From positions 1-55,597 of the forward strand of contig JAITQG010000030.1 of the NCBI GenBank assembly GCA_031289015.1: 55,597 bases of DNA, written 5' to 3'. The first letter of the stretch is position 1. Every line of letters starts with the position of its first letter. This stretch comes from Lactobacillaceae bacterium. GTDB lineage: Bacteria; Bacillota; Bacilli; Lactobacillales; Lactobacillaceae. The notes beneath the pieces are model-generated. The model was not told where the DNA came from. It did no database searches and saw nothing but the letters and a program-made list of their open reading frames with translations. Below are positions 8,893-18,161 of the stretch, piece by piece. Made by a program: the position numbers and the translations under genes.

Positions 8893-8901
8893 GAGTTAAC
8901 A

Positions 8902-9867
8902 ATGGTTAAGCAAAAACGCAAGTGGTCTCTGACCCGCAAAATTATTACGGTCTTGATCAGTGTTTTACTGGTCTTCACTATCGCCGTGGCCGGGGTGAGC
9001 TATTATTTCTTTACCGTGGCTGAAGTGCGTGCGGATAAAGCATTTATCTCTGGCAAGTCGATTGCAAAAGGACAGCCGCTGTATGCTGAGCAACAAACTT
9101 GGTTGCATTATCCGACGCAAACTTGGAATTTAACAGCCAAAGATGGCACAAAACTTGTCGGTAATTATGTCGCTGCCACAAAAAAGACTAATAAAACCGT
9201 GATTGTCATTCACGGCTTTGGGGTCGACCATGTCGCAATGGCTCCATATGGCACGATGTTTCATGAGATGGGCTACAACGTTTTGATGCCTGATAATCGA
9301 GCAGCTGGTAAATCTGGTGGTAAATATATTGGGTTTGGATACTTAGAAGCCAAAGATTATCTTGAATGGATCAACCAAGTCATTGCGCGAAATGGGCAAC
9401 AATCCCAAATCGTTGTAATGGGGGCGTCACTAGGTGGAGCCACTACGATGACCTTGTCGGGGATGAATCCGCCAAAACAAGTTAAGGCTTACATTGAAGA
9501 TGCCGGTTATTCCTCAACGTATGATGAGCTGTATCATGAAGCAGCAGATTTGTATGGGATTCCATTGCCGATTGCCAAGCCAATTGTCCATGTCGTTTCC
9601 TGGTATTCAAACCTGATTGCGGGGTATAGTTATGAACAAGCAACGGCGGTCAATTATTTGCAGCATAATACCCGGCCAATGATGTTCATTCATGGGGCTA
9701 AAGATGATTTTGTACCAACTAAATTTGTTTATCGCAATTATAAAGCCACCAAGGGCCCTAAGACGCTGTATGTTGTTCCAAGGGCAGCCCATGTGGCATC
9801 GTATGCGACAAATTATCAGCAATATGAGCAAAAGGTTGCTAAATTTTTGAACCAATATTTCCATTAA
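8902..9867 (+). CDS. Membrane-anchored alpha/beta hydrolase
   Basis: A 321-residue protein. A basic N-terminus and one membrane segment (about residues 12-37) place the catalytic domain outside the cell. The hydrolase fold shows VIHGFG, the nucleophile elbow GASLGGA, an acid in HGAKDDFVP and a late His in AAHVAS, so the Ser-Asp-His triad appears complete. Related surface hydrolases are annotated as esterases or peptidases; the substrate is unknown. It starts nine bases after the methyltransferase behind TAGGAG and is probably cotranscribed with it. Confidence 0.85.
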   Translation: MVKQKRKWSLTRKIITVLISVLLVFTIAVAGVSYYFFTVAEVRADKAFISGKSIAKGQPLYAEQQTWLHYPTQTWNLTAKDGTKLVGNYVAATKKTNKTVIVIHGFGVDHVAMAPYGTMFHEMGYNVLMPDNRAAGKSGGKYIGFGYLEAKDYLEWINQVIARNGQQSQIVVMGASLGGATTMTLSGMNPPKQVKAYIEDAGYSSTYDELYHEAADLYGIPLPIAKPIVHVVSWYSNLIAGYSYEQATAVNYLQHNTRPMMFIHGAKDDFVPTKFVYRNYKATKGPKTLYVVPRAAHVASYATNYQQYEQKVAKFLNQYFH

Positions 9868-9884
9868 AATCGTGAGGAAACAAC

Positions 9885-10427
9885 ATGAGTAAGCAAATCG
9901 GAGTCTTTATGGGCTCACAACAAAGTAAAAATGACCACTTTCAATTAGCGGCCTATCACACCGGGATGGAAATTGCCGACCGGAAATGGGGGCTCGTGTA
10001 CGGTGGTTCAAGCACTGGTTTAATGGGCGACGTGGCCAAGTCGGCGTTTGATAATGGAGCGCGCGTTACTGGCGTTTGGCCCCAAACTGTGTTGCCAGAA
10101 GCAGTTAATGAAGCATTTATCACCGACTTAATTCAAGTACCAGACATGGATACCCGTAAACGCGAGATGTTTGATCGCTCAGATGCGTATGTCTTTTTGC
10201 CAGGTGGCTTAGGGACGCTTGAAGAATTGGGCCAAGTGTTATCGTGGACTAAGTTAAAGCTTTACGACAAGCCAATTATCTTGCTCAATATCGATGGCTT
10301 TTACGAATCAATGAAACGTTGGATTGACCGTTCCGAACAAGAAGCATTCTTTGTCGCTGAAGGTATTGCGAATTTACGTATTTTTGACAAGGTCAGTGAG
10401 GCCTTTGAATATTTAGATACCATCTAA
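9885..10427 (+). CDS. LOG-family protein (TIGR00730, putative nucleotide phosphoribohydrolase)
   Basis: A 180-residue cytosolic protein with a Rossmann-like fold. GGSSTGLMG near residue 45 and the signature PGGLGTLEE around residues 106-114 identify the LOG/YvdD group, formerly called lysine decarboxylases. Studied members split nucleoside monophosphates into base and ribose 5-phosphate. The bacterial physiological role is not settled. It lies 17 bases after the hydrolase with a GTGAGGA ribosome site, in the same direction as its neighbours. Confidence 0.9.
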   Translation: MSKQIGVFMGSQQSKNDHFQLAAYHTGMEIADRKWGLVYGGSSTGLMGDVAKSAFDNGARVTGVWPQTVLPEAVNEAFITDLIQVPDMDTRKREMFDRSDAYVFLPGGLGTLEELGQVLSWTKLKLYDKPIILLNIDGFYESMKRWIDRSEQEAFFVAEGIANLRIFDKVSEAFEYLDTI

Positions 10428-10442
10428 TCAATAGGAGTCATT

Positions 10443-11759
10443 ATGACAACAACGCCCAGCACTAAAAAATTGAGTTTTCTGAGTATTTTTCTTCTCGGAA
10501 TCAATGGCATCATTGGTTCGGGGATTTTCCTGTTGCCAGGCCAAACATATGCTTACTTAGGGTTGGCGAGTGTTTTACCGACGATTTTGGCTGGGGTTGC
10601 GGTGTTATTAGTGGCCCTTAATTATGCCGTGATGAGCTCCAAAATCGCTGGTGACGGTGGTGCTTGGTTATATGCCGACTATGCCTTTGGACGCTTTGCT
10701 GGCTTTCAAGTCGGGTGGTTTGGTTGGTTATTTGGCGTAATCACGTTGAGTTGTGAGGTGTGTGCGCTGTTAACCATCTTGAAAATGATCATTCCTGCGT
10801 TGAGCAATGGCGTGATCTATGCCGTGGTGGCCGTGATCTTACTATTGCTATTGGGCATTGTGAACCTCTTTGGTACAAGTTTTATGGGTAAATTGGACAA
10901 TATTTCTACCATTGCCAAACTCAGCGTAATGGCACTCTTCATTGTCGTTGGCGTGTTTTTCATGCACTCAACCAACTTTGCACTCAATCTACCACATGCA
11001 GCCACATCAACGTCGGGCTTCTTAACGAATTTCACGATTGTCTTTGGATTAATTTTTTATTGTTATACGGGGTTCAACTTGATTCCTATTGCGGGGCGTG
11101 AGATGAACAATCCGCAAAAATCGATTCCACGCGTTTTAATCGGGGTCATCATCACGGTGACTTTGATTTACGCGATTCTACAACTCGTGACGATTGGGTT
11201 ATTGGGTGCGAAGCTATCGGGCAATTCCGTACCCGTCGTCGCAGCCTTTGAAACGATTGTTGGGCCGCTTGGTAAATATATCATGATTGTCGGTATGTCG
11301 ATTTCAGTCTTTGGCGTCGCTGTTGCAAATGCGTATAATTCGCCGATTGAAGCCGCCTCATTAGCCGACGAAAAGGGCTTGTTGCCAAAGTTTATGGCCA
11401 AGAAAAATCGGTTCGGCGCACCGTTTATTGCCAATATTGCCACGACGCTTGTAGCCATTGTCTTGGTTTTGAGTGGAGGCTACCTGTTTTTGGTTAGTTT
11501 AATCGTGTTGACATCGTTTGTTCAATATTTAGCGACGGTCTTAGCAGTGATTAAAGTACGGCATGACCCCAAAGTGCCAGGCATGAAGTTGCCTGGGGGC
11601 TTGTTAATTCCAGGGTTGGCAATGCTGATTACTTTATACTTAGTCTTTAGTTTTGATATTAAAGTGGCGATTAGCGGTTTGATTTTCTTTGTTATTGGGT
11701 GCCTAATTTTCACATTAGCTGACACCAATGACTTAGCTAAAATTGAAAAAGAATTGTAA
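10443..11759 (+). CDS. APC family amino acid permease
   Basis: A 438-residue protein with about twelve membrane segments. The first helix reads GINGIIGSGIFLLPG, the unwound substrate-binding helix typical of the amino acid-polyamine-organocation family. It imports or exchanges amino acids across the cytoplasmic membrane; specificity cannot be assigned. It starts 15 bases after the LOG gene behind AATAGGAG and is followed 12 bases later by a methyltransferase gene, so it sits within a probable multi-gene transcript. Confidence 0.9.
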   Translation: MTTTPSTKKLSFLSIFLLGINGIIGSGIFLLPGQTYAYLGLASVLPTILAGVAVLLVALNYAVMSSKIAGDGGAWLYADYAFGRFAGFQVGWFGWLFGVITLSCEVCALLTILKMIIPALSNGVIYAVVAVILLLLLGIVNLFGTSFMGKLDNISTIAKLSVMALFIVVGVFFMHSTNFALNLPHAATSTSGFLTNFTIVFGLIFYCYTGFNLIPIAGREMNNPQKSIPRVLIGVIITVTLIYAILQLVTIGLLGAKLSGNSVPVVAAFETIVGPLGKYIMIVGMSISVFGVAVANAYNSPIEAASLADEKGLLPKFMAKKNRFGAPFIANIATTLVAIVLVLSGGYLFLVSLIVLTSFVQYLATVLAVIKVRHDPKVPGMKLPGGLLIPGLAMLITLYLVFSFDIKVAISGLIFFVIGCLIFTLADTNDLAKIEKEL

Positions 11760-11771
11760 AAGAGGGACGAT

Positions 11772-12377
11772 ATGGCTGAACATTATTACACACAAAACCC
11801 AACCACGACACACGACGAGCACACTTGGACGTTCCCATTATTTGATCAAACCTTTAAATTCACGACTGATGCCGGGGTATTTTCAAAACAAACGGTCGAT
11901 TTTGGGACGCGCGTGATGCTAAACGCGTTTGATCAAACGAAAATCCCAGCCGGCAAAATTCTTGATTTGGGGGCTGGGTATGGACCGGTTTCAATTAGTT
12001 TGGCCCAGCAAATGCCCGACCGCGAATTTGTGGCGGCGGAAATCAATGAACGGGCGTTAGCGTTAACAATGCGTAATGCTCAACAAAATGGGGTAGCAAA
12101 CCAAATTACGGGTGTGCAATCCGATCGCTATGCTAATGTGCCCGATAAGTTTGCAGCGATTTTAACAAATCCGCCTGTCCGCGCTGGTAAAGAAGTCGTC
12201 ACTGCAATGTTAGCTGAGGCGGTGGATCATTTACTGCCTGGGGGTACGTTGACGGTTGTTTTGCAAAAGAAGCAAGGGGCACCGTCAGCAAAAAAGCTGA
12301 TGGCAGAAACGTTTGGCAATGTGGCCGTTATCGCTAAAGATAAAGGTTATTATATTTTGGAGAGTGTCTATGAGTAA
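11772..12377 (+). CDS. Class I SAM-dependent methyltransferase, RsmC-like
   Basis: A 201-residue protein with the MTS domain of 16S rRNA guanine-N2 methyltransferases. The SAM loop LDLGAGYGPVS lies near residue 60, and the catalytic NPPVRAGK motif near residue 134. This is the small, single-domain form found in Gram-positives (YbxB type), without the extra N-terminal domain of E. coli RsmC. Its last codons overlap the tadA start by eight bases, so the two are translationally coupled. The exact modified base is inferred from family only. Confidence 0.88.
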   Translation: MAEHYYTQNPTTTHDEHTWTFPLFDQTFKFTTDAGVFSKQTVDFGTRVMLNAFDQTKIPAGKILDLGAGYGPVSISLAQQMPDREFVAAEINERALALTMRNAQQNGVANQITGVQSDRYANVPDKFAAILTNPPVRAGKEVVTAMLAEAVDHLLPGGTLTVVLQKKQGAPSAKKLMAETFGNVAVIAKDKGYYILESVYE

Positions 12378-12873
12378 TCAGTTAACGGATGCCCAAATTG
12401 ATTGGTTCATGCAACAAGCCATTATTGAAGCACGCAAGGCCGAAGCTTTAGGCGAGGTGCCGATTGGAGCAGTTGTCGTGATTGATGGTAAAATTGTCGC
12501 ACGGGGCTTTAACTTGCGGGAACGTTTGCAAGATCCGAGTCAACACGCTGAGTACCAAGCAATCGTGGAAGCTAGTCGGTTGCAAAGATCGTGGCGTTTG
12601 CCGGATGCCCAAGTCTTCGTGACCCTTGAACCTTGTATTATGTGTGCCGGACTGATGCAACAAGCACGCGTTACCGATGTTTATTATGGCGCGGAGGATC
12701 CCAAAGCTGGTGGCGTGCATTCGATGTATCATTTACTAGAAGATGAGCGTTTGAATCATCAAGTCACCGTGCATAGTGGAATTCGTGAGGCTGAAACCAG
12801 TCAAATGCTGACTAATTTCTTTAAAACCATTCGTAAACGGCAAAAAGCACGCAAACAAGTGGTGTCAGATTAG
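12370..12873 (+). CDS. tadA: tRNA-specific adenosine deaminase
   Basis: A 167-residue enzyme that converts A34 to inosine in tRNA-Arg(ACG). The zinc deaminase signature is complete: H59-A-E61 and P-C89-I-M-C92. The ATG at 12370 overlaps the end of the methyltransferase gene. An upstream TTG at 12313 would add 19 residues unlike the family, so it was rejected. tadA is the last gene of the run; bases 12874-13090 carry no gene. Confidence 0.95.
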   Translation: MSNQLTDAQIDWFMQQAIIEARKAEALGEVPIGAVVVIDGKIVARGFNLRERLQDPSQHAEYQAIVEASRLQRSWRLPDAQVFVTLEPCIMCAGLMQQARVTDVYYGAEDPKAGGVHSMYHLLEDERLNHQVTVHSGIREAETSQMLTNFFKTIRKRQKARKQVVSD

Positions 12874-13090
12874 AAATTATGAAGCGCTTTCACAAAATTA
12901 ATTAAGTTATGAAGTCCATTCTAATCACGTTTATGACCATTTATGAGGTGCAAATAATTAGTAAGGGTTATTTTTAATAATATTGTAATCCGGATTTGTT
13001 TTTGATAAACTCAAGAAGTTAACCGTCACTACTATTAATAGTTTTGACAATACAATTTATATAAATAGGCGAAGAATTAGGGAGAAAAAC

Positions 13091-14563
13091 ATGGAACAGG
13101 CGAAAAAAGGTTTGTTTGGATTTCCAAAGGGTTATCCAACGGTCTTAGGAACTGAATTTGCGGAACGATTCTCATATTATGGGATGAAGGCCATTTTGTT
13201 GTACTACATGATTGGAACAATTGGCAAGGGTGGTTTAGGCTTTGATAACACGACTGCCGTTGCGATTGTGTCAATGTATGGAGCTTTAATTTATATGTCT
13301 GCTGTGATTGGTGGTTGGTTGGCTGATCGCGTATTTGGAACAGCCCGCATCATCATTGTTGGTGGGATTTTCATTTTAGCTGGACACATTGTCTTGGCGA
13401 TTCCAATCGGAGCTGCTGGACTATTTGCTTCGCTAGGCTTGTTGATCATTGGAACAGGGATGTTAAAGCCCAATGTTTCGACCTTCGTTGGTCAATCATT
13501 GGACGATGATAAAGATTATGATTTCGTCTTTAGTTTCTTCTACGTGGCGATTAACGTGGCTTCGTTTATTGCCCCATTCTTGGTTAATTATCTTTGGAAG
13601 CATTACGGATTCCATTATGGCTTTGGCTTGGCTGCCATCGTGATGGGAATCGGGCTCTTCGTCTTTATCGTGGGACGTGCTACATCATTGAAGCACGTGG
13701 AAACACCCGTCCCAAATCCCATTAAGCGTGAAGAAGCAGGTAAGTTGCTTGGGACTATCGCAGCTATTGTGGTTGTCGTAATCGCCTTTTTCGCCATTAC
13801 TGCGAATATCCATTCTGGGGCCTTTGCGTTATTTAATACCAAGGGGTACATCAATTCAGCCTTACTTTCAAATGTCGTGGCTATTTTGGCAGTTGCCATT
13901 TCAGTTTCGTATTTCGTACGCATCTCAAGTTCAAAATTGATTACCAAAAAAGAACGTTCAAAAGTTTTGGCATTCATTCCTATTTGGTTTGCCGGTGTAT
14001 CGATGTGGGCCGTCCAAGAAGGGGCTGGCTCAATCGGGGCCGACTTCGTTACCAAGGCCAACTTGCATGTCGGTGGTTTGAACTTGCAAGAGGCTTGGCT
14101 CCAATCAGTTAACCCGTTTGTCGTGATGATTGTGACGGCGATTATGGGGATTATTTACAAGTTATATGCGGATCGCTTACCTAATTTGTTCGTCCGGTAT
14201 TCCTTTGGTTTGTTGATTGTTGGTGGTTCATACTTCTTGTTGATGCCAGCCGTTGCACAAGGGCATGGCTTCTCAGCGCTTTGGATCTTTGGGTCAGTGG
14301 CGTTGACCGCTTTGGGTGAAGTTTTGATTTCACCTGTGACGTACGGGGTTACCAACCGTCTTGCTCCTAAGGCCTTTGGTTCACAAATGATGGCGTTGTG
14401 GTTGTTGTCTAATTCAGTTGGTCAATCAATGAACGCGGTGATGGCACCTTTGTATACGTCAAATCCTAGTTTGTATTTCATTATTTTTGCGACCGTACCA
14501 GTGGTCTTTGCCGTGGTTTTGTTTGTCGCACGCAAGCCTTTGACGAAGTTAGTTGAAGGATAA
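13091..14563 (+). CDS. dtpT: Proton-dependent di/tripeptide transporter (POT family)
   Basis: A 490-residue protein with 12-14 membrane segments. The PTR2 signature TEFAERFSYYGMKAILLYYM lies at about residues 18-37, and the ExxER proton-coupling motif is included in it. It imports di- and tripeptides with protons, important for auxotrophic lactic acid bacteria. It starts behind TTAGGGAG. The 217-base upstream region contains a 12-base palindrome ACTATTAATAGT (13031-13042) that could be an operator. I could not fix a promoter there, although TTGTAA and TAAACT 17 bases apart (about 12980-13010) are possible. Confidence 0.93.
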   Translation: MEQAKKGLFGFPKGYPTVLGTEFAERFSYYGMKAILLYYMIGTIGKGGLGFDNTTAVAIVSMYGALIYMSAVIGGWLADRVFGTARIIIVGGIFILAGHIVLAIPIGAAGLFASLGLLIIGTGMLKPNVSTFVGQSLDDDKDYDFVFSFFYVAINVASFIAPFLVNYLWKHYGFHYGFGLAAIVMGIGLFVFIVGRATSLKHVETPVPNPIKREEAGKLLGTIAAIVVVVIAFFAITANIHSGAFALFNTKGYINSALLSNVVAILAVAISVSYFVRISSSKLITKKERSKVLAFIPIWFAGVSMWAVQEGAGSIGADFVTKANLHVGGLNLQEAWLQSVNPFVVMIVTAIMGIIYKLYADRLPNLFVRYSFGLLIVGGSYFLLMPAVAQGHGFSALWIFGSVALTALGEVLISPVTYGVTNRLAPKAFGSQMMALWLLSNSVGQSMNAVMAPLYTSNPSLYFIIFATVPVVFAVVLFVARKPLTKLVEG

Positions 14564-14575
14564 TTCAGATACCTA

Positions 14576-14604
14576 TTGAAATAAATTTTAGAGTCTGCTA
14601 TATT
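14576..14604 (+). promoter_or_regulatory. Promoter of the SRP RNA gene
   Basis: TTGAAA (14576-14581) and TATATT (14599-14604) have the ideal 17-base spacing. The start site would fall near 14611, the predicted 5' end of the RNA. Confidence 0.85.
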
Positions 14605-14610
14605 TATTAG

Positions 14611-14690
14611 CGGGGCGAGTGTGTGCTTCGAACCGTGTCAGGGTCGGAAGGCAGCAGCACTAAGGGGATTTCACATTGTGCCTCACCTAT
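14611..14690 (+). ncRNA. ffs: Signal recognition particle RNA (4.5S-like, small form)
   Basis: The conserved apical domain is clear: CGAACCGTGTCAGG, then GTCGGAAGG and CAGCAGCACTAAG, which form the symmetric and asymmetric loops bound by Ffh. The 5' end GGGGCGAGTGTG pairs with CACATTGTGCCTC at the 3' end. The length of about 80 bases is the short bacterial form without an Alu domain. A perfect promoter precedes it and a terminator follows. Confidence 0.95.
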
Positions 14691-14701
14691 TGAACTTAAT
14701 A

Positions 14702-14740
14702 AACGTTCGTTATCTAAATTAGATAGCGGGCGTTTTTATT
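14702..14740 (+). terminator. Intrinsic terminator of the SRP RNA
   Basis: A long hairpin (AACGTTCGTTATCT against AGATAGCGGGCGTT, with G-U pairs) is followed by TTTTATT. Confidence 0.88.
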
Positions 14741-14807
14741 GTTAGTCGATTGTTGGTATACTAAAGCTACTAGATTTTGCTCGTCTGCGAGCCGAGGAGA
14801 ACTCACT

Positions 14808-15293
14808 ATGAACAATCATGAACGAATTGGCCAAATCCGCTTTGCATTGGATATTAACGATGCAACAATGGTTTCCATTTTTGAAGCGGGCGGGGTGACG
14901 GTCACTGTGCCCCAAGTAATCGATTTTTTAGCCAAACACGCTGACGGGCAAGAAACCTTAAACAATCATGATTTTGAGAGTTGGTTAAATGGCTTGATTA
15001 CCATGCAACGTGATGGGAAATTGGATGCTAATGGCGTACGAATTCCTGAACAATATAATATTGTGAATGATCGTGACGTTAACAATGTCACTTTGAAGAA
15101 ACTCAAGACCGCTTTAAATATTCCGTCCGAAGAACTTTTGGCCGCAATAAATGAAGTCCGGTCAACGCCGATTAAAAAAACAGAATTTGCGGCTTGGCTG
15201 CGAAGTCCAGGTGGAAAATATCAGGTGATGAAAGATCCCTTGCAACGCGATTTCTTGAAAGCGCTAGTTTGGTTGTATCGCGGGATTAAATAA
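14808..15293 (+). CDS. DUF1456 family protein (YehS-like)
   Basis: A 161-residue cytosolic protein made of two DUF1456 repeats. The first (about residues 3-65) includes IGQIRFALDINDATMVSIF and the second (about 85-155) KKLKTALNIPSEEL. The ATG at 14808 follows GAGGAGA at good distance; the longer upstream reading has no ribosome site. The family is widespread and uncharacterised, so no function is given. It lies between the SRP RNA and dnaX, with a terminator-like hairpin after it. Confidence 0.88.
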   Translation: MNNHERIGQIRFALDINDATMVSIFEAGGVTVTVPQVIDFLAKHADGQETLNNHDFESWLNGLITMQRDGKLDANGVRIPEQYNIVNDRDVNNVTLKKLKTALNIPSEELLAAINEVRSTPIKKTEFAAWLRSPGGKYQVMKDPLQRDFLKALVWLYRGIK

Positions 15294-15321
15294 ATCAATC
15301 CGCGCCGAATTTATTTGGCGA

Positions 15322-15387
15322 AACACTATAGGTTATCTAGTCAAAAATGGGTGATTTTCTGATAAGATAGAGATAGTGTTTTTATTC
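15322..15387 (+). terminator. Long terminator-like hairpin before dnaX
   Basis: AACACTAT (15322-15329) pairs with ATAGTGTT (15373-15380), with inner pairs TTATCT/AGATA and TCA/TGA, followed by TTTTATT. It probably ends the DUF1456 transcript. Since dnaX starts about 40 bases later, it could also be an attenuator of the dnaX operon. Confidence 0.65.
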
Positions 15388-15428
15388 GAGTTTTGAAAAT
15401 AGAGAATGTTGGAAAGGGAGCTTTTGCG

Positions 15429-17216
15429 ATGGCTTATCAAGCACTATATCGGACCTGGCGTCCACAAAATTTTGGCGACATGATTGGGCAAGAAGTCACC
15501 ACTAAAACTTTACGCAGTGCGATTATGACCGGTCAAATGTCGCATGCTTATTTGTTCACGGGACCGCGTGGGACTGGTAAGACATCGGCTGCTAAGATTT
15601 TTGCAAAAGCCGTTAACTGTTTGCATCCCGTTGATGGCGAACCTGATGGCACTTGTGAGATTTGTTTAGCTGCTGATAAAGGTACGCTTGGCGATGTGAT
15701 CGAATTGGATGCGGCCTCAAATAACGGGGTCGATGAAATTCGCGCAATTCGCGAAGATGTGAACTACGCCCCAACCCAAGCAAAATATAAAGTTTACATC
15801 ATTGACGAGGTACATATGCTGTCTACCGGGGCCTTTAATGCCTTGTTGAAGACGCTAGAAGAACCACCAGCCAATGTCATTTTCATTTTAGCAACGACCG
15901 AACCACAAAAAATTCCGGCCACGATTATTTCTCGCACGCAACGCTTTGATTTCAAGCGGATTGATGCCAAAGCGTCGTATAATCGCATGGAATACATTTT
16001 AAAAGAACGGGGCGATACCTACGATGAATCAGCCTTGCGCGTGATTGCTAATGCTGCTGACGGTGGGATGCGAGATGCTTTGTCAATCCTTGATCAAGCC
16101 CTCTCATTTGGTGATGGGCATGTTACTTTGGAAAACGCCTTGTTAGTGACTGGTTCAGTCACGCAAACTTTGCTGGGTGAATATGTTCAAGCCGTTGTCA
16201 AACCTGACTCGAAATTAGCTTTGGCAAAATTAGAACAAGTCTTGTCAGCTGGCAAGGATGCTGGACGCTTTGTTGAAGATTTGATTAGTTATGCGCGCGA
16301 TTTGCTATTGAATTCAGAAGCACCAGAATTGATTTCGATTGTCCCAGATGCGACCTTTACCGAGCTGGCAACACAACAAGCGCCAGAAGTTTGGTACAAG
16401 ATGATTGATACGCTCAACGACACCCAACAACAATTGCGGTATACCAACCGGCCTAGTATTTATCTAGAAGTGTTGACGGTTAAATTGAGTCAACCTGATA
16501 TAAATGTTCAAATCCCAGCAAACTCAACCCCAGCACCGGTTGCTCCAACAGCACAAGTTGCGACACCAAAGCCGGTAGTTGACCCTGCACCGATTTCAGC
16601 AGCGCAACCAGTTGTTGAACACGAAACACCTAATCAACCAGTCACGCCGAGTCAGCCGGCAACTTCTCAGGCAGTGCAACAAGTCACTCAGCCTGTTCGC
16701 ACAGCGCCTAAAGCTAGTGGGGACAATGCAGCCGTTTTTGCGACATTAAGTGCCGCAACGCGTGGTGATTTGGATCGCGTCAATGCGGTGTGGCAAGATA
16801 TGATTCAAACCCTTGATGTGGCGCAACAAGCCATTTTGAAAGTTGCCAAACCAATTGCGGCTTCAGCCCAGTCGATGATTATCGGGTTTGACTTTGATGT
16901 CTTTAGAGTAAAAGTCCTAAACAACGAAGCTTTATTAAATCATATTGCCGATAAAATTCGCGTAATGTCACAAGCAGAGCATGAACGCCAATTAGTGTTG
17001 ATTAATAACGAAGATTGGCCACAAATTCGAGCTGAATTCGTAAAAATGCATCACCCAGGTGGTACACCAACCCATGCAACTACCACGCAAGCTAATCAAC
17101 AACTCCAACAAGTAGTTGAAGAGGAAGTACGCGAGGAGGATGCAAGTGAATCTGCTACCGTGCAGGCGGCGATAGATTTGTTTGGTACAGAGATTGTTGA
17201 AACGGTTGCTGATTAA
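15429..17216 (+). CDS. dnaX: DNA polymerase III subunits gamma/tau
   Basis: A 595-residue clamp-loader ATPase. Walker A GPRGTGKT is at residues 45-52, zinc-binding cysteines follow at C64, C76 and C79, then Walker B DEVHML and the sensor SRTQ. A Pro/Gln/Thr-rich linker spans about residues 365-440 before the tau C-terminal region. The ATG at 15429 follows AAGGGAG; an in-frame upstream TTG was rejected. I saw no obvious slippage heptamer for a gamma product, but did not search exhaustively. recR follows after 22 bases with no ybaB between them. Confidence 0.96.
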   Translation: MAYQALYRTWRPQNFGDMIGQEVTTKTLRSAIMTGQMSHAYLFTGPRGTGKTSAAKIFAKAVNCLHPVDGEPDGTCEICLAADKGTLGDVIELDAASNNGVDEIRAIREDVNYAPTQAKYKVYIIDEVHMLSTGAFNALLKTLEEPPANVIFILATTEPQKIPATIISRTQRFDFKRIDAKASYNRMEYILKERGDTYDESALRVIANAADGGMRDALSILDQALSFGDGHVTLENALLVTGSVTQTLLGEYVQAVVKPDSKLALAKLEQVLSAGKDAGRFVEDLISYARDLLLNSEAPELISIVPDATFTELATQQAPEVWYKMIDTLNDTQQQLRYTNRPSIYLEVLTVKLSQPDINVQIPANSTPAPVAPTAQVATPKPVVDPAPISAAQPVVEHETPNQPVTPSQPATSQAVQQVTQPVRTAPKASGDNAAVFATLSAATRGDLDRVNAVWQDMIQTLDVAQQAILKVAKPIAASAQSMIIGFDFDVFRVKVLNNEALLNHIADKIRVMSQAEHERQLVLINNEDWPQIRAEFVKMHHPGGTPTHATTTQANQQLQQVVEEEVREEDASESATVQAAIDLFGTEIVETVAD

Positions 17217-17238
17217 AAAATGAGTTAGGAAGTGGCCT

Positions 17239-17838
17239 ATGCAGTATCCAGAGCCAATTGCAAAATTAATCGATAGTTACACAAAATTGCCTGGAATTGG
17301 CATTAAAACGGCCACCCGCTTGGCCTTTCACACGATCGATATGGATGAAGGTGACGTCACGGGCTTTGCTCAAGCGTTGATTTCAGCTAAACGAGATTTA
17401 CGGTTTTGTAGCATTTGTGGCAATTTAACCGAAACCGATCCGTGTGTGATTTGTGCAGATCAAAGCCGTGATCAAACTACGGTATTGGTTGTTGAGGAAG
17501 TCAAAGATTTAATGGCGATTGAAAACACGGGCGAGTATCGTGGCCTCTATCACGTGTTACACGGGGTATTATCACCATTGGCCGGCAAGGGACCTGATGA
17601 TATCAATATTGAATCGTTAGTAACCCGTTTGCAAAAAAATGAAGAAATTGATGAAGTCATTGTCGGGACGAATGCCAACGCTGAAGGCGAAGCGACAGCG
17701 ATGTATCTCAGTCGCTTGTTAAAGCCGGCGGGATTGAATGTATCGCGGTTGGCAACTGGCCTATCAGTTGGTAGCGATATTGATTATGCTGACGAAATCA
17801 CCTTGATTAAGTCAGTTGAAGGAAGGACACAAATGTAA
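17239..17838 (+). CDS. recR: Recombination mediator RecR
   Basis: A 199-residue protein of normal length that loads RecA with RecO/RecF in recombinational repair. The helix-hairpin-helix ([13 protein letters not shown]) lies at about residues 18-30, a four-cysteine zinc finger at C57, C60, C69 and C72, and a Toprim domain ([12 protein letters not shown] onward) fills the C-terminal half. The start follows TTAGGAAG. Its stop overlaps the yaaL start. In most Firmicutes ybaB sits between dnaX and recR; here it does not. Confidence 0.96.
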   Translation: MQYPEPIAKLIDSYTKLPGIGIKTATRLAFHTIDMDEGDVTGFAQALISAKRDLRFCSICGNLTETDPCVICADQSRDQTTVLVVEEVKDLMAIENTGEYRGLYHVLHGVLSPLAGKGPDDINIESLVTRLQKNEEIDEVIVGTNANAEGEATAMYLSRLLKPAGLNVSRLATGLSVGSDIDYADEITLIKSVEGRTQM

Positions 17839-18098
17839 TGTTGGGATTATTTAACCGTTCTGCGTTAAACGCAAAAGAATATGATCAACGCCTCGTTAAC
17901 GCGATTGATGAAGCCAAATACGATTATGAAAAAGCCAAAGTATCGGAGTTGGCCTTATTTGAAAGCGATATTGATCCACGGCTGATTAAAGCGCAAACTT
18001 CATTAGCACGGCAAAAATATTTTTTCCTCCTCAGAGCTGCCCGTGAACGCAAAATCACGGGTCAGTGGCAGACCGCTTTTGTTCGACCAGAAATTTGA
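17838..18098 (+). CDS. yaaL: DUF2508 family protein YaaL
   Basis: An 86-residue cytosolic protein. The position right after recR (TAATG overlap) and the pattern of a charged helical N-terminus followed by RQKYFFLLRAARERK match the YaaL/DUF2508 family, which in Bacillus is also next to recR. No biochemical function is known. Translation is probably coupled to recR. Confidence 0.85.
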   Translation: MLGLFNRSALNAKEYDQRLVNAIDEAKYDYEKAKVSELALFESDIDPRLIKAQTSLARQKYFFLLRAARERKITGQWQTAFVRPEI

Positions 18099-18161
18099 TG
18101 GTTGAATGGGCCTAGTTAAAGTATAATAACAAGTAATAAATCAAAGAAAGCTGATGTAGAT

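Noticed and set aside
12880-12892. cre-like sequence TGAAGCGCTTTCA after tadA
   Set aside because: It is one base short of the catabolite-response consensus and lies about 200 bases from dtpT with no promoter close by.
13044-13049. Perfect TTGACA before dtpT
   Set aside because: No acceptable -10 lies 16-18 bases downstream, so I did not call it a promoter.
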